Of a DNA stretch of 64,000 bases, positions 45,540 to 54,975 are shown piece after piece. The DNA is from Brenneria nigrifluens DSM 30175 = ATCC 13028 (GTDB lineage Bacteria; Pseudomonadota; Gammaproteobacteria; Enterobacterales; Enterobacteriaceae), in NCBI RefSeq assembly GCF_005484965.1, contig NZ_CP034036.1:1178001-1242000 (forward strand), written 5' to 3'. Every line of letters begins with the position of its first letter. The stretch's first letter is position 1. Under the pieces are notes generated by a model. That model was not told the origin of the DNA and did not search any database. It worked only from the letters and a program-made list of their open reading frames with translations. Both the position numbers and the translations under genes were made by a program.

Positions 45540-46009
45540 TGATTAAAGAATGGGCGACGGTGGTTTCATGGCAGGACGGCATCGCGCTGCTGCGCTGTGA
45601 ACAACGCTCCGGTTGCGGTAGCTGCCAGTCGCGATCCTCCTGTGGAACCTCGATATTGAACCAGTTAGGCGCGCCGGCCGAACATACGCTGTATGTGCCC
45701 TGCGCGCAGCCGCTGCAAAGCGGTCAGCGGGTTGAGCTGGGTATAGCCGAAGGGAGCCTGCTGCACTCCGCCGTCATGGTCTATTTTGTTCCTCTGCTGG
45801 GACTGTTCGCCGGTTCGGCGCTCTTCCAGGCTTTGTTCGCCAGTGAGCTTGCCGCCATTCTGGGCGCATTGATCGGCGGCGGGGCGGCTTTTTTCTCGGT
45901 GAAGCGCTGGGCGGGAAAGCTAGGGAAAAACAGCCGTTATCAGCCGGTTATTCTGCAAATTGCCCTTCCGGGCGAGTTATTGCAAATTAACACCGTAACC
46001 GAGTCATAG
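45539..46009 (+). CDS. rseC: SoxR-reducing/sigma-E operon protein RseC
   Basis: Inner membrane protein of the RsxC-associated SoxR reduction system. N-terminal cysteine cluster Cys20, Cys26, Cys29, Cys35 (possible metal or redox site) and two membrane helices (about 78-98 and 105-120). 156 residues. Last gene of rpoE-rseABC; a 283-bp gap without recognisable genes follows before lepA. Confidence 0.94.
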   Translation: MIKEWATVVSWQDGIALLRCEQRSGCGSCQSRSSCGTSILNQLGAPAEHTLYVPCAQPLQSGQRVELGIAEGSLLHSAVMVYFVPLLGLFAGSALFQALFASELAAILGALIGGGAAFFSVKRWAGKLGKNSRYQPVILQIALPGELLQINTVTES

Positions 46010-46292
46010 AATGAGGCGCGCGGGGAAAGAAAGATAACGCCGTCATTCCTCGCTTATTCCTCATTACTTTCGGCCGTTGTCATCGGTTTAACCTCTTCTT
46101 TCATCCTGTCGCGCCGTCATCCCGAATAAAACCGTCATAATCAAAGTTAATGCGCGGTACATGACTAGGTTTTCGGTCGTCCGGCATGTAGAATGCAGCG
46201 ATTCAGGTGGAAGGTCATCGCTGCTGTTTTCACCCAATGCGCATGCCCATCGGCAAGAATTTCAGGAATATCAAGGTAGAAAAATTTTTATA

Positions 46293-48092
46293 ATGAAGCA
46301 TATACGAAATTTCTCCATTATTGCCCACATCGATCATGGTAAGTCGACATTATCCGACCGCATTATCCAGATTTGCGGTGGTTTAACCGAACGTGAAATG
46401 GCTGCGCAGGTTCTGGACTCAATGGATCTGGAGCGCGAGCGCGGTATAACCATTAAAGCGCAGAGTGTGACGCTGGATTACCAGGCGTCGGATGGGCAAA
46501 CCTATCAGTTAAACTTCATTGATACTCCCGGACACGTCGACTTCTCTTATGAAGTTTCGCGCTCGCTGGCCGCTTGCGAAGGCGCTTTGCTGGTGGTTGA
46601 TGCCGGCCAGGGAGTGGAAGCTCAGACGCTGGCGAACTGTTACACCGCGCTGGATATGGATTTGGAAGTGGTTCCGGTGCTCAACAAAATCGACCTGCCG
46701 GCCGCCGATCCGGATCGCGTCGCGCAGGAAATCGAAGATATTGTCGGCATTGATGCGACGGACGCCGTGCGCTGCTCGGCTAAAACCGGCGTCGGCGTGC
46801 CTGAAGTATTGGAGCGTCTGGTGCGGGACGTGCCGCCTCCTCAGGGGAGCGCGGAGGCGCCGTTGCAGGCGCTGATCATCGATTCCTGGTTTGATAACTA
46901 TCTTGGCGTGGTTTCACTGGTGCGCATTAAAAATGGCTCGATGCGCAAAGGCGACAAGATCAAGGTCATGAGCACAGGGCAGGTTTATAACGCCGATCGG
47001 CTGGGTATTTTTACCCCGAAACGGGTCGACCGCGACGTGCTCAACTGTGGTGAGGTCGGCTGGCTGGTCTGCGCTATCAAAGATATTCTGGGCGCGCCGG
47101 TGGGCGATACGTTGACGCAGGCCCGTCAGCCGGCGGAAAAAGCGTTGCCGGGATTCAAAAAGGTCAAACCCCAGGTTTATGCCGGGCTATTCCCCATCAG
47201 CTCCGATGATTATGAAGCCTTCCGCGACGCATTGGGTAAGCTGAGCCTGAACGATGCTTCGCTGTTTTACGAACCTGAAAGCTCTACCGCGCTGGGTTTT
47301 GGTTTCCGCTGCGGCTTCCTTGGGTTGCTGCATATGGAGATCATTCAGGAGCGGCTGGAGCGCGAATACGATCTGGAACTGATTACCACCGCGCCTACGG
47401 TAGTCTATGAAGTTGAAACCACCTCCGGTGAAACGGTTTACGTCGACAGCCCGTCGAAGCTGCCGCCGTTGAATAATATTCAGGAGTTGCGTGAGCCCAT
47501 CGCCGAATGCCAAATGCTGATGCCGCAGGAATATCTGGGCAACGTCATCACGCTGTGCATTGAGAAGCGTGGCGTACAGACCAATATGGTCTATCACGGT
47601 AATCAGGTGGCGCTGACGTATGACATTCCGATGGCGGAAGTGGTGCTCGACTTCTTTGACCGCCTGAAATCGACGTCGCGCGGCTACGCCTCGCTGGACT
47701 ATAACTTCAAACGCTTTCAGGCGTCGGATATGGTACGGGTGGATGTACTTATCAACGCCGAGCGTGTCGATGCATTGGCGTTGATTACCCACCGCGATAA
47801 CGCACAGTACCGCGGTCGCGATCTGGTGGAAAAAATGAAAGAACTGATCCCGCGTCAGCAGTTTGATATTGCGATTCAGGCGGCGATCGGCAACCACATT
47901 ATCGCCCGTTCCACCGTAAAGCAGTTGCGCAAGAACGTGCTGGCGAAATGTTACGGCGGTGACGTCAGCCGTAAGAAAAAGCTGTTGCAGAAACAGAAAG
48001 ACGGTAAGAAACGGATGAAGCAGGTGGGCAACGTTGAGTTACCGCAGGAAGCCTTCCTGGCTATTTTGCACGTTGGCAAAGACAACAAATAG
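46293..48092 (+). CDS. lepA: Elongation factor 4 (back-translocating GTPase LepA)
   Basis: Ribosome-associated GTPase. G1 AHIDHGKS at 11-18, G3 DTPGHVDF, G4 NKID; C-terminal LepA-specific domain with QASDMVRVDVLINAERVDAL. 599 residues from ATG 46293, identical in length to E. coli; the frame is open further upstream without similarity. lepB follows after 16 bp. Confidence 0.97.
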   Translation: MKHIRNFSIIAHIDHGKSTLSDRIIQICGGLTEREMAAQVLDSMDLERERGITIKAQSVTLDYQASDGQTYQLNFIDTPGHVDFSYEVSRSLAACEGALLVVDAGQGVEAQTLANCYTALDMDLEVVPVLNKIDLPAADPDRVAQEIEDIVGIDATDAVRCSAKTGVGVPEVLERLVRDVPPPQGSAEAPLQALIIDSWFDNYLGVVSLVRIKNGSMRKGDKIKVMSTGQVYNADRLGIFTPKRVDRDVLNCGEVGWLVCAIKDILGAPVGDTLTQARQPAEKALPGFKKVKPQVYAGLFPISSDDYEAFRDALGKLSLNDASLFYEPESSTALGFGFRCGFLGLLHMEIIQERLEREYDLELITTAPTVVYEVETTSGETVYVDSPSKLPPLNNIQELREPIAECQMLMPQEYLGNVITLCIEKRGVQTNMVYHGNQVALTYDIPMAEVVLDFFDRLKSTSRGYASLDYNFKRFQASDMVRVDVLINAERVDALALITHRDNAQYRGRDLVEKMKELIPRQQFDIAIQAAIGNHIIARSTVKQLRKNVLAKCYGGDVSRKKKLLQKQKDGKKRMKQVGNVELPQEAFLAILHVGKDNK

Positions 48093-48108
48093 ATCCTGAG
48101 GAGTTGGC

Positions 48109-49068
48109 ATGGCCAATATGTTTGCCGTAATTTTGGCGTTGGTAACGCTGGTCACGGGCATTGTCTGGTGCTTTGAACGCTTTATGTGGGCGCCGGCGCG
48201 CCGGAAAAAATTTGCGGCATCGAATGGGCTGGCGGATGACGATACGTTGTCAAAAGCCGCGACGCAACCCGGATGGATTGAAACGGTCGCTTCGGTATTT
48301 CCGGTGGTGGCGCTGGTATTAATTGTGCGCTCGTTTATTTATGAGCCGTTTCAGATCCCATCCGGTTCAATGATGCCCGCATTGCTGATCGGTGATTTCA
48401 TACTGGTAGAGAAATATGCTTACGGTATTAAAGAACCCTTCACGCAGCAGACCTTAATCGAGACGGGCCATCCCAAGCGCGGCGACGTCGCGGTATTTAA
48501 ATATCCGTCCGATCCGAAAGTGGATTTTATCAAACGGGTGGTTGGGGTGCCGGGCGATCGCGTCAGCTATAATCCCCTGAGCAAGCAGGTTACCATTCAC
48601 CCAGCCTGCGATGGTCAGCAAATTTGTGATAAAGCGCTGGCGGTAACCTATAATGATATTCAGCCCAGCGACTTCGTTCAGACATTCAATCAGCCAGGAT
48701 TGGAGTCCCGCAGCGGGTTTTATCAGATTCCGGCGCATGAAAATAACGCCGATGGCGTCCGCCTGGGCATACGTAAAGAGTCATTGGGCAATGTGACGCA
48801 CAATATCCTGATTGTTCCCGGCGTGCAGGACCAGCTTGGCGGATATTATCAGCAGCCGCAACAACAGCTCGCCACCTGGGTTGTGCCCGCCGGGCATTAT
48901 TTCATGATGGGGGATAACCGCGATAACAGCCTGGATAGCCGTTATTGGGGCTTTGTACCGGAAAGAAATCTTGTCGGGAAAGCCACCGCCATCTGGATGA
49001 GCTTTGAAAAACAGGAAGGTGAGTGGCCTACCGGAGTTCGGTTGAGCCGAATTGGCGGTATTCACTGA
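48109..49068 (+). CDS. lepB: Signal peptidase I
   Basis: Removes signal peptides from exported proteins. Two N-terminal membrane helices (about 4-22 and 60-77), catalytic Ser87 in IPSGSMMP and Lys142 in VDFIKRVVGVPGD, and box E GDNRDNSLDSRYWG. 319 residues. Second gene of lepAB. Confidence 0.97.
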   Translation: MANMFAVILALVTLVTGIVWCFERFMWAPARRKKFAASNGLADDDTLSKAATQPGWIETVASVFPVVALVLIVRSFIYEPFQIPSGSMMPALLIGDFILVEKYAYGIKEPFTQQTLIETGHPKRGDVAVFKYPSDPKVDFIKRVVGVPGDRVSYNPLSKQVTIHPACDGQQICDKALAVTYNDIQPSDFVQTFNQPGLESRSGFYQIPAHENNADGVRLGIRKESLGNVTHNILIVPGVQDQLGGYYQQPQQQLATWVVPAGHYFMMGDNRDNSLDSRYWGFVPERNLVGKATAIWMSFEKQEGEWPTGVRLSRIGGIH

Positions 49069-49133
49069 TTGAGGTGATAAACACGCAGCATTATTACGCT
49101 GTCCGTTGTAGAATATTTCCAGATATGAGCTAA

Positions 49134-49199
49134 AGCTCCCGGTCGGGAGCTAATGCAAACGAAACAGCTTTGGCTGATGGTTGACAAACCAGGGCTGTT
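49134..49199 (+). promoter_or_regulatory. Structured leader in front of rnc
   Basis: Two hairpins: AGCTCCC / GGGAGCT with GGTC loop (49134-49151), and AACAGC...GCTGTT enclosing TGGTT / AACCA (49163-49199). E. coli rnc mRNA is cut by RNase III in its own leader hairpin; these structures occupy the equivalent place. Confidence 0.55.
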
Positions 49200-49246
49200 C
49201 CGTGTGCAGTTGTTTTTGACGCATTGTTGATCTCTATTGGTAACAC

Positions 49247-49927
49247 ATGAATCCCATCCTAATAAACCGTTTACAAAGAAAGCTGGGCTATACTTTTCAG
49301 CAGTACGAACTTTTGTTACAGGCCCTGACACATCGGAGTGCCAGCAGTAAGCATAACGAACGACTCGAATTTCTGGGCGATTCCATTCTGAGTTTTGTTA
49401 TCGCCAACGCGCTATACCATCGCTTTCCCAAGGTGGATGAAGGGGATATGAGCCGTATGCGTGCGACTCTGGTGCGCGGTAATACCCTGGCGGAAATTGC
49501 GCGTGAATTCGAGTTGGGCGAGTGCCTGCGTTTGGGGCCGGGTGAGTTAAAGAGCGGAGGTTTTCGGCGTGAATCCATTCTGGCGGACACGGTAGAAGCG
49601 CTGATCGGCGGTATTTTTCTCGATAGTGATATTCAGACCATTGAGCGTTTGATCCTGAATTGGTATCAAAGCCGGCTGGATGAAATCAGCCCTGGCGATA
49701 AGCAAAAAGATCCAAAAACGCGGTTGCAGGAGTTTTTGCAGGGGCGTCATTTACCGCTGCCGACCTATTTGGTGGTTCAGGTGCGCGGTGAAGCGCACGA
49801 TCAGGAGTTTACCATTCACTGCCAGGTCAGTGGGTTTAGTGAATCGGTCATCGGCACTGGTTCGAGCCGCCGCAAGGCTGAGCAGGCCGCGGCGGAACAA
49901 GCGTTGAAAAAACTGGAGCTTGAATGA
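49247..49927 (+). CDS. rnc: Ribonuclease III
   Basis: Cuts double-stranded RNA, including rRNA precursors. Signature NERLEFLGDS at 37-46 (Glu41, Asp45), C-terminal dsRNA-binding domain with SSRRKAEQAAAEQALKKLE. 226 residues as in E. coli. Stop overlaps era (ATGA). Confidence 0.97.
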   Translation: MNPILINRLQRKLGYTFQQYELLLQALTHRSASSKHNERLEFLGDSILSFVIANALYHRFPKVDEGDMSRMRATLVRGNTLAEIAREFELGECLRLGPGELKSGGFRRESILADTVEALIGGIFLDSDIQTIERLILNWYQSRLDEISPGDKQKDPKTRLQEFLQGRHLPLPTYLVVQVRGEAHDQEFTIHCQVSGFSESVIGTGSSRRKAEQAAAEQALKKLELE

Positions 49928-50829
49928 GTGAAGAACAGACATACTGCGGTTTTGTCGCGATTGTCGGCCGGCCTAACGTTGGTAAATCCACATTATTGAA
50001 TCAGCTGCTGGGGCAGAAGATTTCCATTACCTCGCGTAAACCCCAGACAACACGCCACCGTATTATGGGTATTCATACCGAAGGGCCGTATCAGGCTATC
50101 TACGTGGACACCCCGGGACTGCATATCGAGGAAAAACGGGCTATCAATCGCCTGATGAACCGTGCCGCCAGTAGCTCTATCGGGGATGTGGAACTGATTA
50201 TCTTTGTCGTCGAAGGTACGCACTGGAACGACGATGATGAAATGGTGCTGAATAAGCTGCGCGACCAGAAACATCCTGTCCTGCTGGCGATCAATAAAGT
50301 GGATAACGTCACGGATAAAACCAAGCTGTTGCCGCATATTCAGTTTATCAGCCAGCAAATGAACTTCCTGGATGTGGTGCCGATATCGGCGGAGAAGGGC
50401 ACCAACGTCGATACCATCGCCGGCATTGTGCGTAAGCATTTACCGCAGGCAACCCATCACTTCCCGGAAGATTACATCACCGATCGCTCGCAGCGGTTTA
50501 TGGCTTCAGAAATTATTCGTGAAAAGCTGATGCGCTTTCTGGGGGAAGAACTGCCGTATTCGGTGACGGTGGAAATTGAACGCTTCGTGACCAATGAACG
50601 GGGCGGCTATGACATCAATGGCTTGATTCTGGTTGAGCGCGAAGGCCAGAAAAAAATGGTGATCGGCAATAAAGGCAGCAAGATCAAAACCATTGGCACC
50701 GAGGCGCGTCATGACATGGAAGAGATGTTTGAAGCCAAGGTTCACCTCGAATTATGGGTAAAAGTAAAATCAGGCTGGGCGGATGACGAACGCGCCCTGC
50801 GCAGCCTGGGTTACAGTGAAGACCTGTAA
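49924..50829 (+). CDS. era: GTPase Era
   Basis: Essential GTPase in 16S rRNA maturation. G1 GRPNVGKST at 15-23, G3 DTPGL, G4 NKVD; C-terminal KH domain (KKMVIGNKGSKIKTIGTEAR). 301 residues. Coupled to rnc through a 4-base overlap. Confidence 0.97.
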   Translation: MSEEQTYCGFVAIVGRPNVGKSTLLNQLLGQKISITSRKPQTTRHRIMGIHTEGPYQAIYVDTPGLHIEEKRAINRLMNRAASSSIGDVELIIFVVEGTHWNDDDEMVLNKLRDQKHPVLLAINKVDNVTDKTKLLPHIQFISQQMNFLDVVPISAEKGTNVDTIAGIVRKHLPQATHHFPEDYITDRSQRFMASEIIREKLMRFLGEELPYSVTVEIERFVTNERGGYDINGLILVEREGQKKMVIGNKGSKIKTIGTEARHDMEEMFEAKVHLELWVKVKSGWADDERALRSLGYSEDL

Positions 50830-50834
50830 GGCTC

Positions 50835-51578
50835 ATGCCGATGGAAGGCTGGCAACGCGCATTTGTCTTGCATGGGCGACCTTATAGCGAAACCAGTTTA
50901 TTGCTGGATTTGTTCAGCGAAAATGACGGACGGGTTCGGGTTCTGGCTAAAGGCGCCCGGGCCCGGCGTTCCAGCCTGAAAGGCTGTTTACAGCCTTTCA
51001 CCCCTCTGCTGGTACGCTGGAGCGGGCGGGGTGAAATGAAAACCTTACGCAATGCCGAGCCGGTGTCATTGGCGCTTCCTCTTAGCGGTATCATGCTGTA
51101 TAGCGGTTTATACGTGAATGAGCTTCTGGTGCGCGTTCTGGAACACGAAACCAATTATTCCGCGCTTTTCTTTGATTATCTCAATTGCCTACAACAGCTT
51201 GCCTCTCAGAATGCCGCGCCTGAGCCGGCGTTGCGCCGTTTTGAACTCGCCTTGCTGGGGAACCTGGGGTATGGCGTGGATTTTTTGCACTGTGCGGGGA
51301 GCGGCGAGCCGGTAGCCGATACCATGACCTATCGCTACCGTGAAGAGAAGGGGTTTATCGCCAGTTTGATCGTCGATAACTCTAGCTTTACCGGCTACGA
51401 GCTGCGTGCGCTGGCAGCGCGGGAATTTCCTGATTCGGAAACGTTACGCGCCGCCAAACGCTTTACCCGCATGGCATTGAAACCCTATCTCGGCGGTAAG
51501 CCGCTGAAAAGTCGCGAACTGTTCCGCCAGTTCGTTCCCAGGTTCAATTTACCGAAAACCCCGTCTTCCGATAAATAA
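50835..51578 (+). CDS. recO: DNA repair protein RecO
   Basis: Recombination mediator that helps load RecA at gaps together with RecR. N-terminal OB fold (AFVLHGRPYSETSLLLDLF) and helical C-terminal part (ALLGNLGYGVDF; REEKGFIASLI). 247 residues from ATG 50835; ATG 50841 (MEGWQ) would match E. coli exactly. 5 bp after era. Confidence 0.95.
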   Translation: MPMEGWQRAFVLHGRPYSETSLLLDLFSENDGRVRVLAKGARARRSSLKGCLQPFTPLLVRWSGRGEMKTLRNAEPVSLALPLSGIMLYSGLYVNELLVRVLEHETNYSALFFDYLNCLQQLASQNAAPEPALRRFELALLGNLGYGVDFLHCAGSGEPVADTMTYRYREEKGFIASLIVDNSSFTGYELRALAAREFPDSETLRAAKRFTRMALKPYLGGKPLKSRELFRQFVPRFNLPKTPSSDK

Positions 51579-51658
51579 TCCCGCTTCTCTTGTACCTGGA
51601 AATAGGCACATCGGTGTAAACTGCCTCGTATTACGTCTTAATTTATCGAGGATTTACC

Positions 51659-52393
51659 ATGGCTGAGTTGCTATTGGGCGTTAATATCGATCATATCGCC
51701 ACCCTGCGGAATGCCCGCGGTACGGCCTACCCGGATCCGGTGCAGGCTGCGTTTTTGTCTGAACAGGCGGGAGCCGATGGGATTACCGTCCACCTGCGTG
51801 AAGACCGGCGCCATATCACCGATCGCGATGTACGTATCCTGCGCCAGACCATTCAAACCCGGATGAATCTGGAAATGGCGGTGACCGAGGAAATGGTGAA
51901 CATTGCCTGTGAGCTGAAGCCCCATTTTTGCTGCCTGGTGCCAGAAAAACGTCAGGAGGTGACGACCGAGGGCGGACTGGATGTTGCCGGCCAGCAGGAA
52001 AAAATGAACCATGCGGTGGCCGGATTAAGTCGCGCGGGGATCCTGGTTTCCCTGTTTATTGATGCCGATAAACGGCAAATCGACGCCGCGGTTGCCAGCG
52101 GCGCGCCCTATATTGAAATCCATACCGGCGCTTACGCCGATGCCGTTGATGAGCAGGCCCGGCAATATGAATTTGAGCGTATCCGCGAGGCCGCCTCCTA
52201 TGCGGCAGGAAAAGGATTGAAAGTGAATGCCGGCCACGGTCTGACGTATCATAACGTGCAGGCTATTGCCGCTTTGCCGGAAATGCACGAGTTGAATATC
52301 GGCCATTCCATTATCGGACGGGCGGTGATGAGCGGATTGAGCGCCGCGGTGGCTGAAATGAAGTCGCTGATGCGGGAAGCTCGCCGCCAATGA
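51659..52393 (+). CDS. pdxJ: Pyridoxine 5'-phosphate synthase
   Basis: Condenses 1-deoxyxylulose 5-phosphate with 3-amino-2-oxopropyl phosphate in vitamin B6 synthesis. TIM barrel with N-terminal LGVNIDHIATLRNARG, HLREDRRHI, and GHGLTYHN/NIGHSIIGRA phosphate sites. 244 residues. Overlaps acpS by 4 bp. Confidence 0.97.
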   Translation: MAELLLGVNIDHIATLRNARGTAYPDPVQAAFLSEQAGADGITVHLREDRRHITDRDVRILRQTIQTRMNLEMAVTEEMVNIACELKPHFCCLVPEKRQEVTTEGGLDVAGQQEKMNHAVAGLSRAGILVSLFIDADKRQIDAAVASGAPYIEIHTGAYADAVDEQARQYEFERIREAASYAAGKGLKVNAGHGLTYHNVQAIAALPEMHELNIGHSIIGRAVMSGLSAAVAEMKSLMREARRQ

Positions 52394-52770
52394 GCATTCT
52401 TGGGCTGGGAACGGATATCGTCGAGATTGCCCGTATCGCATCGGTCATTGAACGTTCAGGCGAGCGACTGGCCCGCCGCATCCTGACCGAGAATGAGTGG
52501 TTGCAATATCAGCGGCACCAGCAGCCGGTGCGTTTTCTTGCCAAACGTTTCGCCGTTAAGGAAGCGGCTGCGAAAGCCTTTGGCACCGGAATTCGTAATG
52601 GACTGGCTTTTGCTCAGTTTGAGGTATTTAACGACGAATTGGGGAAACCTTGCCTGCGTTTTTTCGCCAGCGCTGCCGAATTGGCTGCTCATCTGGGGGT
52701 GAGGCGCGTACACGTTACCCTGGCTGATGAGCGGCATTACGCTTGCGCCACGGTGATTATCGAAGATTAA
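52390..52770 (+). CDS. acpS: Holo-[acyl-carrier-protein] synthase
   Basis: Transfers phosphopantetheine from CoA to acyl carrier protein. Metal-binding Asp9 in LGLGTDIVEI and the RFAVKEAAAKAFG motif. 126 residues. Last gene of rnc-era-recO-pdxJ-acpS; the product uses pantothenate-derived CoA, whose genes lie elsewhere in this window. Confidence 0.96.
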   Translation: MSILGLGTDIVEIARIASVIERSGERLARRILTENEWLQYQRHQQPVRFLAKRFAVKEAAAKAFGTGIRNGLAFAQFEVFNDELGKPCLRFFASAAELAAHLGVRRVHVTLADERHYACATVIIED

Positions 52771-52773
52771 GGC

Positions 52774-53034
52774 TTACAGTCGGTCACCGTGGTGCATCAA
52801 TACGTATTTTTCCCACAGTTGCTCATTTTCTTCCCGGTGAGCAGGATCTTTGATGATGGTGTTGTCGATCGGACACACTTTCTGACAGGTAGGGGTGTCG
52901 TAATGCCCGACACATTCGGTGCAGCGGTCGGCATCGATTTCGTAGATGTCCAGCCCCATTGAGATGGCCTGGTTAGGACATTCGGGTTCACACATATCGC
53001 AATTGATACATTTATGAGTGATGAGCAACGCCAT
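52774..53034 (-). CDS. yfhL: YfhL-type 2x[4Fe-4S] ferredoxin
   Basis: Small electron carrier of the Alvin type. Two clusters' worth of cysteines: Cys9, 12, 15, 19 and Cys38, 41, 50, 54, with the extra residues between Cys41 and Cys50 that mark this subfamily. 86 residues. Convergent with acpS, 3 bp apart, as in E. coli. Confidence 0.95.
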   Translation of the reverse strand: MALLITHKCINCDMCEPECPNQAISMGLDIYEIDADRCTECVGHYDTPTCQKVCPIDNTIIKDPAHREENEQLWEKYVLMHHGDRL

Positions 53035-53272
53035 GATGATCTTCTACCTTACAAACAGGGCGCAGATTATACCTGCTACAGGCGGTTTAAACACCTCCAA
53101 CCGTCGTTCATGAACAAACAGATAGTGAAGTTACAGGGTAAAATGACCATCTGTTCATTAAATTGGTTGTGGATTTATCCTTTAGACTATGGAAATCAGC
53201 CAATATGACTGTGACTATCAGGTTCTAATTTGCTGATTTATAAGTTAAATTAAGTTGGTTATCGCCTCGCTG

Positions 53273-53304
53273 CCGCAATGTTCGCAGGATTGCGAACATT
53301 GCGG
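53273..53304. other. Perfect 14-bp hairpin upstream of pdeH
   Basis: CCGCAATGTTCGCA / TGCGAACATTGCGG with GGAT loop, in the 362-bp gap between yfhL and pdeH. No T-run follows. The flanks carry GGTTATCG on both sides (53257 and 53303), with an inverted CGATAACGG at 53342. It ends 17 bp before the sigma-28 promoter. Operator or terminator cannot be told apart by eye. Confidence 0.6.
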
Positions 53305-53320
53305 TTATCGGTAGCTCAGA

Positions 53321-53347
53321 TAAAGTTTGTTTTTGGAGAGTCGATAA
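53321..53347 (+). promoter_or_regulatory. Sigma-28 (FliA) promoter of pdeH
   Basis: TAAAGTTT, 11-base spacer, GTCGATAA: 8 of 8 and 7 of 8 matches to the flagellar consensus TAAAGTTT-N11-GCCGATAA. Confidence 0.88.
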
Positions 53348-53396
53348 CGGTACATACCTGTATGATATGATTTTTCTAACTAATAGTGTCAGTCTA

Positions 53397-54188
53397 ATGG
53401 CGGATCTCATAGTGCAACAGGAAGGGAATTTTAATCAGTTTGAGCTATTGTATCCCCAGCAGGAGAACGCTGAACCAGCGGATCCCGACTACTGGCTTCA
53501 TTGCCAACGGCGGTACAAATTTCAGCCAATTTACCGAACATCCGGTAAGCTGATGGCTATTGAATTGTTAACCTCGGTTTTTGCTCCTTCCTTGCCACAA
53601 AAATTTATTTCTCCTGAAAAATATTTTGCCAACATCAACGTTGAAGCGCGTCTGCAAATCATTATAGAACAACTGCAACTTTTATCGCATTGGCATCAGC
53701 GCTTTATCCGTGACGAACTGCTCGCATCGGTCAATATTGACGGTTCGACGCTGCTGGCTTTACAACAGAGCGGTGAAGCAAAAAGGCTCATCACCTCGAT
53801 GCCCTGGATTCGTTTCGAGATGGTTGAAAATCAGGGGGGATTGCCGAAAGAGATCTTAACCAGGCTTCCTGAAGCTCAAACGCTATGGTTGGATGATTTT
53901 GGCTGCGGCATGGCGAATTTTTCATCATTAATGTTAGCGCAATATGACTGTATTAAAGTCGCTCGTGAACTGTTTATTCTGTTACAGCAAAGCGGAGAAG
54001 GGCGTGAGGTTTTCCCTGCGCTGATCGCCTTGCTCGCCCGTTTTTGCAACTATGTGGTTATCGAAGGCATTGAAACCAAGGAAGAGTGGGCGATTGTCAA
54101 AGCATCCCATGCGGACGCTGCCCAGGGGTACTATCTTTCACGTCCGCAATCGTTTGATAACTTCGATACGCTAAGCTCTGAATTCTAG
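53397..54188 (+). CDS. pdeH: Cyclic-di-GMP phosphodiesterase, PdeH (YhjH)-like
   Basis: Stand-alone EAL domain that hydrolyses c-di-GMP and so favours swimming. It follows E. coli PdeH through the whole length: FQPIYRTSGKLMAIELLTSV with catalytic Glu56, LLASVNIDGSTLLAL, FEMVEN, LWLDDFGCGMANFSSL, IKVARELFILLQQSGEGR, VVIEGIETKEEW, AAQGYYLSRP. Metal and substrate residues are all kept; DDFGTG is DDFGCG here. The sigma-28 promoter starts RNA near 53354, leaving almost no leader for ATG 53367, so I prefer ATG 53397 (263 residues). No good Shine-Dalgarno is visible for either. In E. coli pdeH lies elsewhere. Confidence 0.88.
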   Translation: MADLIVQQEGNFNQFELLYPQQENAEPADPDYWLHCQRRYKFQPIYRTSGKLMAIELLTSVFAPSLPQKFISPEKYFANINVEARLQIIIEQLQLLSHWHQRFIRDELLASVNIDGSTLLALQQSGEAKRLITSMPWIRFEMVENQGGLPKEILTRLPEAQTLWLDDFGCGMANFSSLMLAQYDCIKVARELFILLQQSGEGREVFPALIALLARFCNYVVIEGIETKEEWAIVKASHADAAQGYYLSRPQSFDNFDTLSSEF

Positions 54189-54975
54189 AGGAGGATTTTA
54201 ATTCTATCCTGGCGTATTTAATAATACCTTTGTAATATCTGCTATTCCAAATCACCTCCCTTCCTGTATCTCTCCCGAACTTCATTACCGCGGCTAATGT
54301 TTGCTCGCGCCAAGAAAAGTGTACGCATCGTAATTACGCTATTAATATTGGTTAATGCAACATATTGTTTCGTAAATTTAATAAATATTGTTTTTTTATT
54401 TCCATTATTTTGTTAATTTTAGGTTTTTATATTGTTAGCGAGTGAGGTGGTGTTTTTTTATGGATTTTTTAGTCGCCATGCGGTTAACCTGTCAGATAAT
54501 TTTTCCTTGAATTTAATTGTTTGATTATTAAGAATAAAATAATCAATGTTTGTTACTGACGATCGAAAATCACTTTATGATAGATTTTATTGATTAAAAT
54601 GGTGATATTTATTGGTATAATTGATTTGCTTACAAAAAATTGATGTTCAAAATATATCAGCATGTGATCCGTGGAATATTTCTTAATTCCATTAGCGGAA
54701 CTTATAATGCAAACAATTCCTAATATAAAATTAAAACGATTTTTTGATGTTTTTATTGTTATTTACACACAATGGTAGGCGAGGATTCTATGTTGATGTT
54801 TCTATGTTTCTGAATTTTCCAGCTGTCTGGAGCATTTTTTCTTTCATCCTTTCTGCTCTCCGGAAATGTGCCAATCCTGAAAATCGACGGGATAGGGATC
54901 TGTTACCGGGATTTTTCGTCATCAGTGCTGTGATTAGTACGATCAGGACCGCTCGGGCCTGAGGAGAGTGTTATT
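54189..54975. other. AT-rich 787-bp interval without convincing gene
   Basis: Very AT-rich compared with the GC-rich core genes, with A/T runs around 54350-54430 and 54520-54740. A 72-codon hydrophobic frame at 54744-54962 has no ribosome site or resemblance to known proteins. Probably the control region of the diguanylate cyclase gene downstream; its composition would suit silencing by H-NS-like proteins and suggests acquired DNA. Confidence 0.5.

Noticed and set aside
54744..54962. 72-codon hydrophobic frame before the cyclase gene
   Set aside because: No Shine-Dalgarno, AT-rich context, no recognisable similarity.
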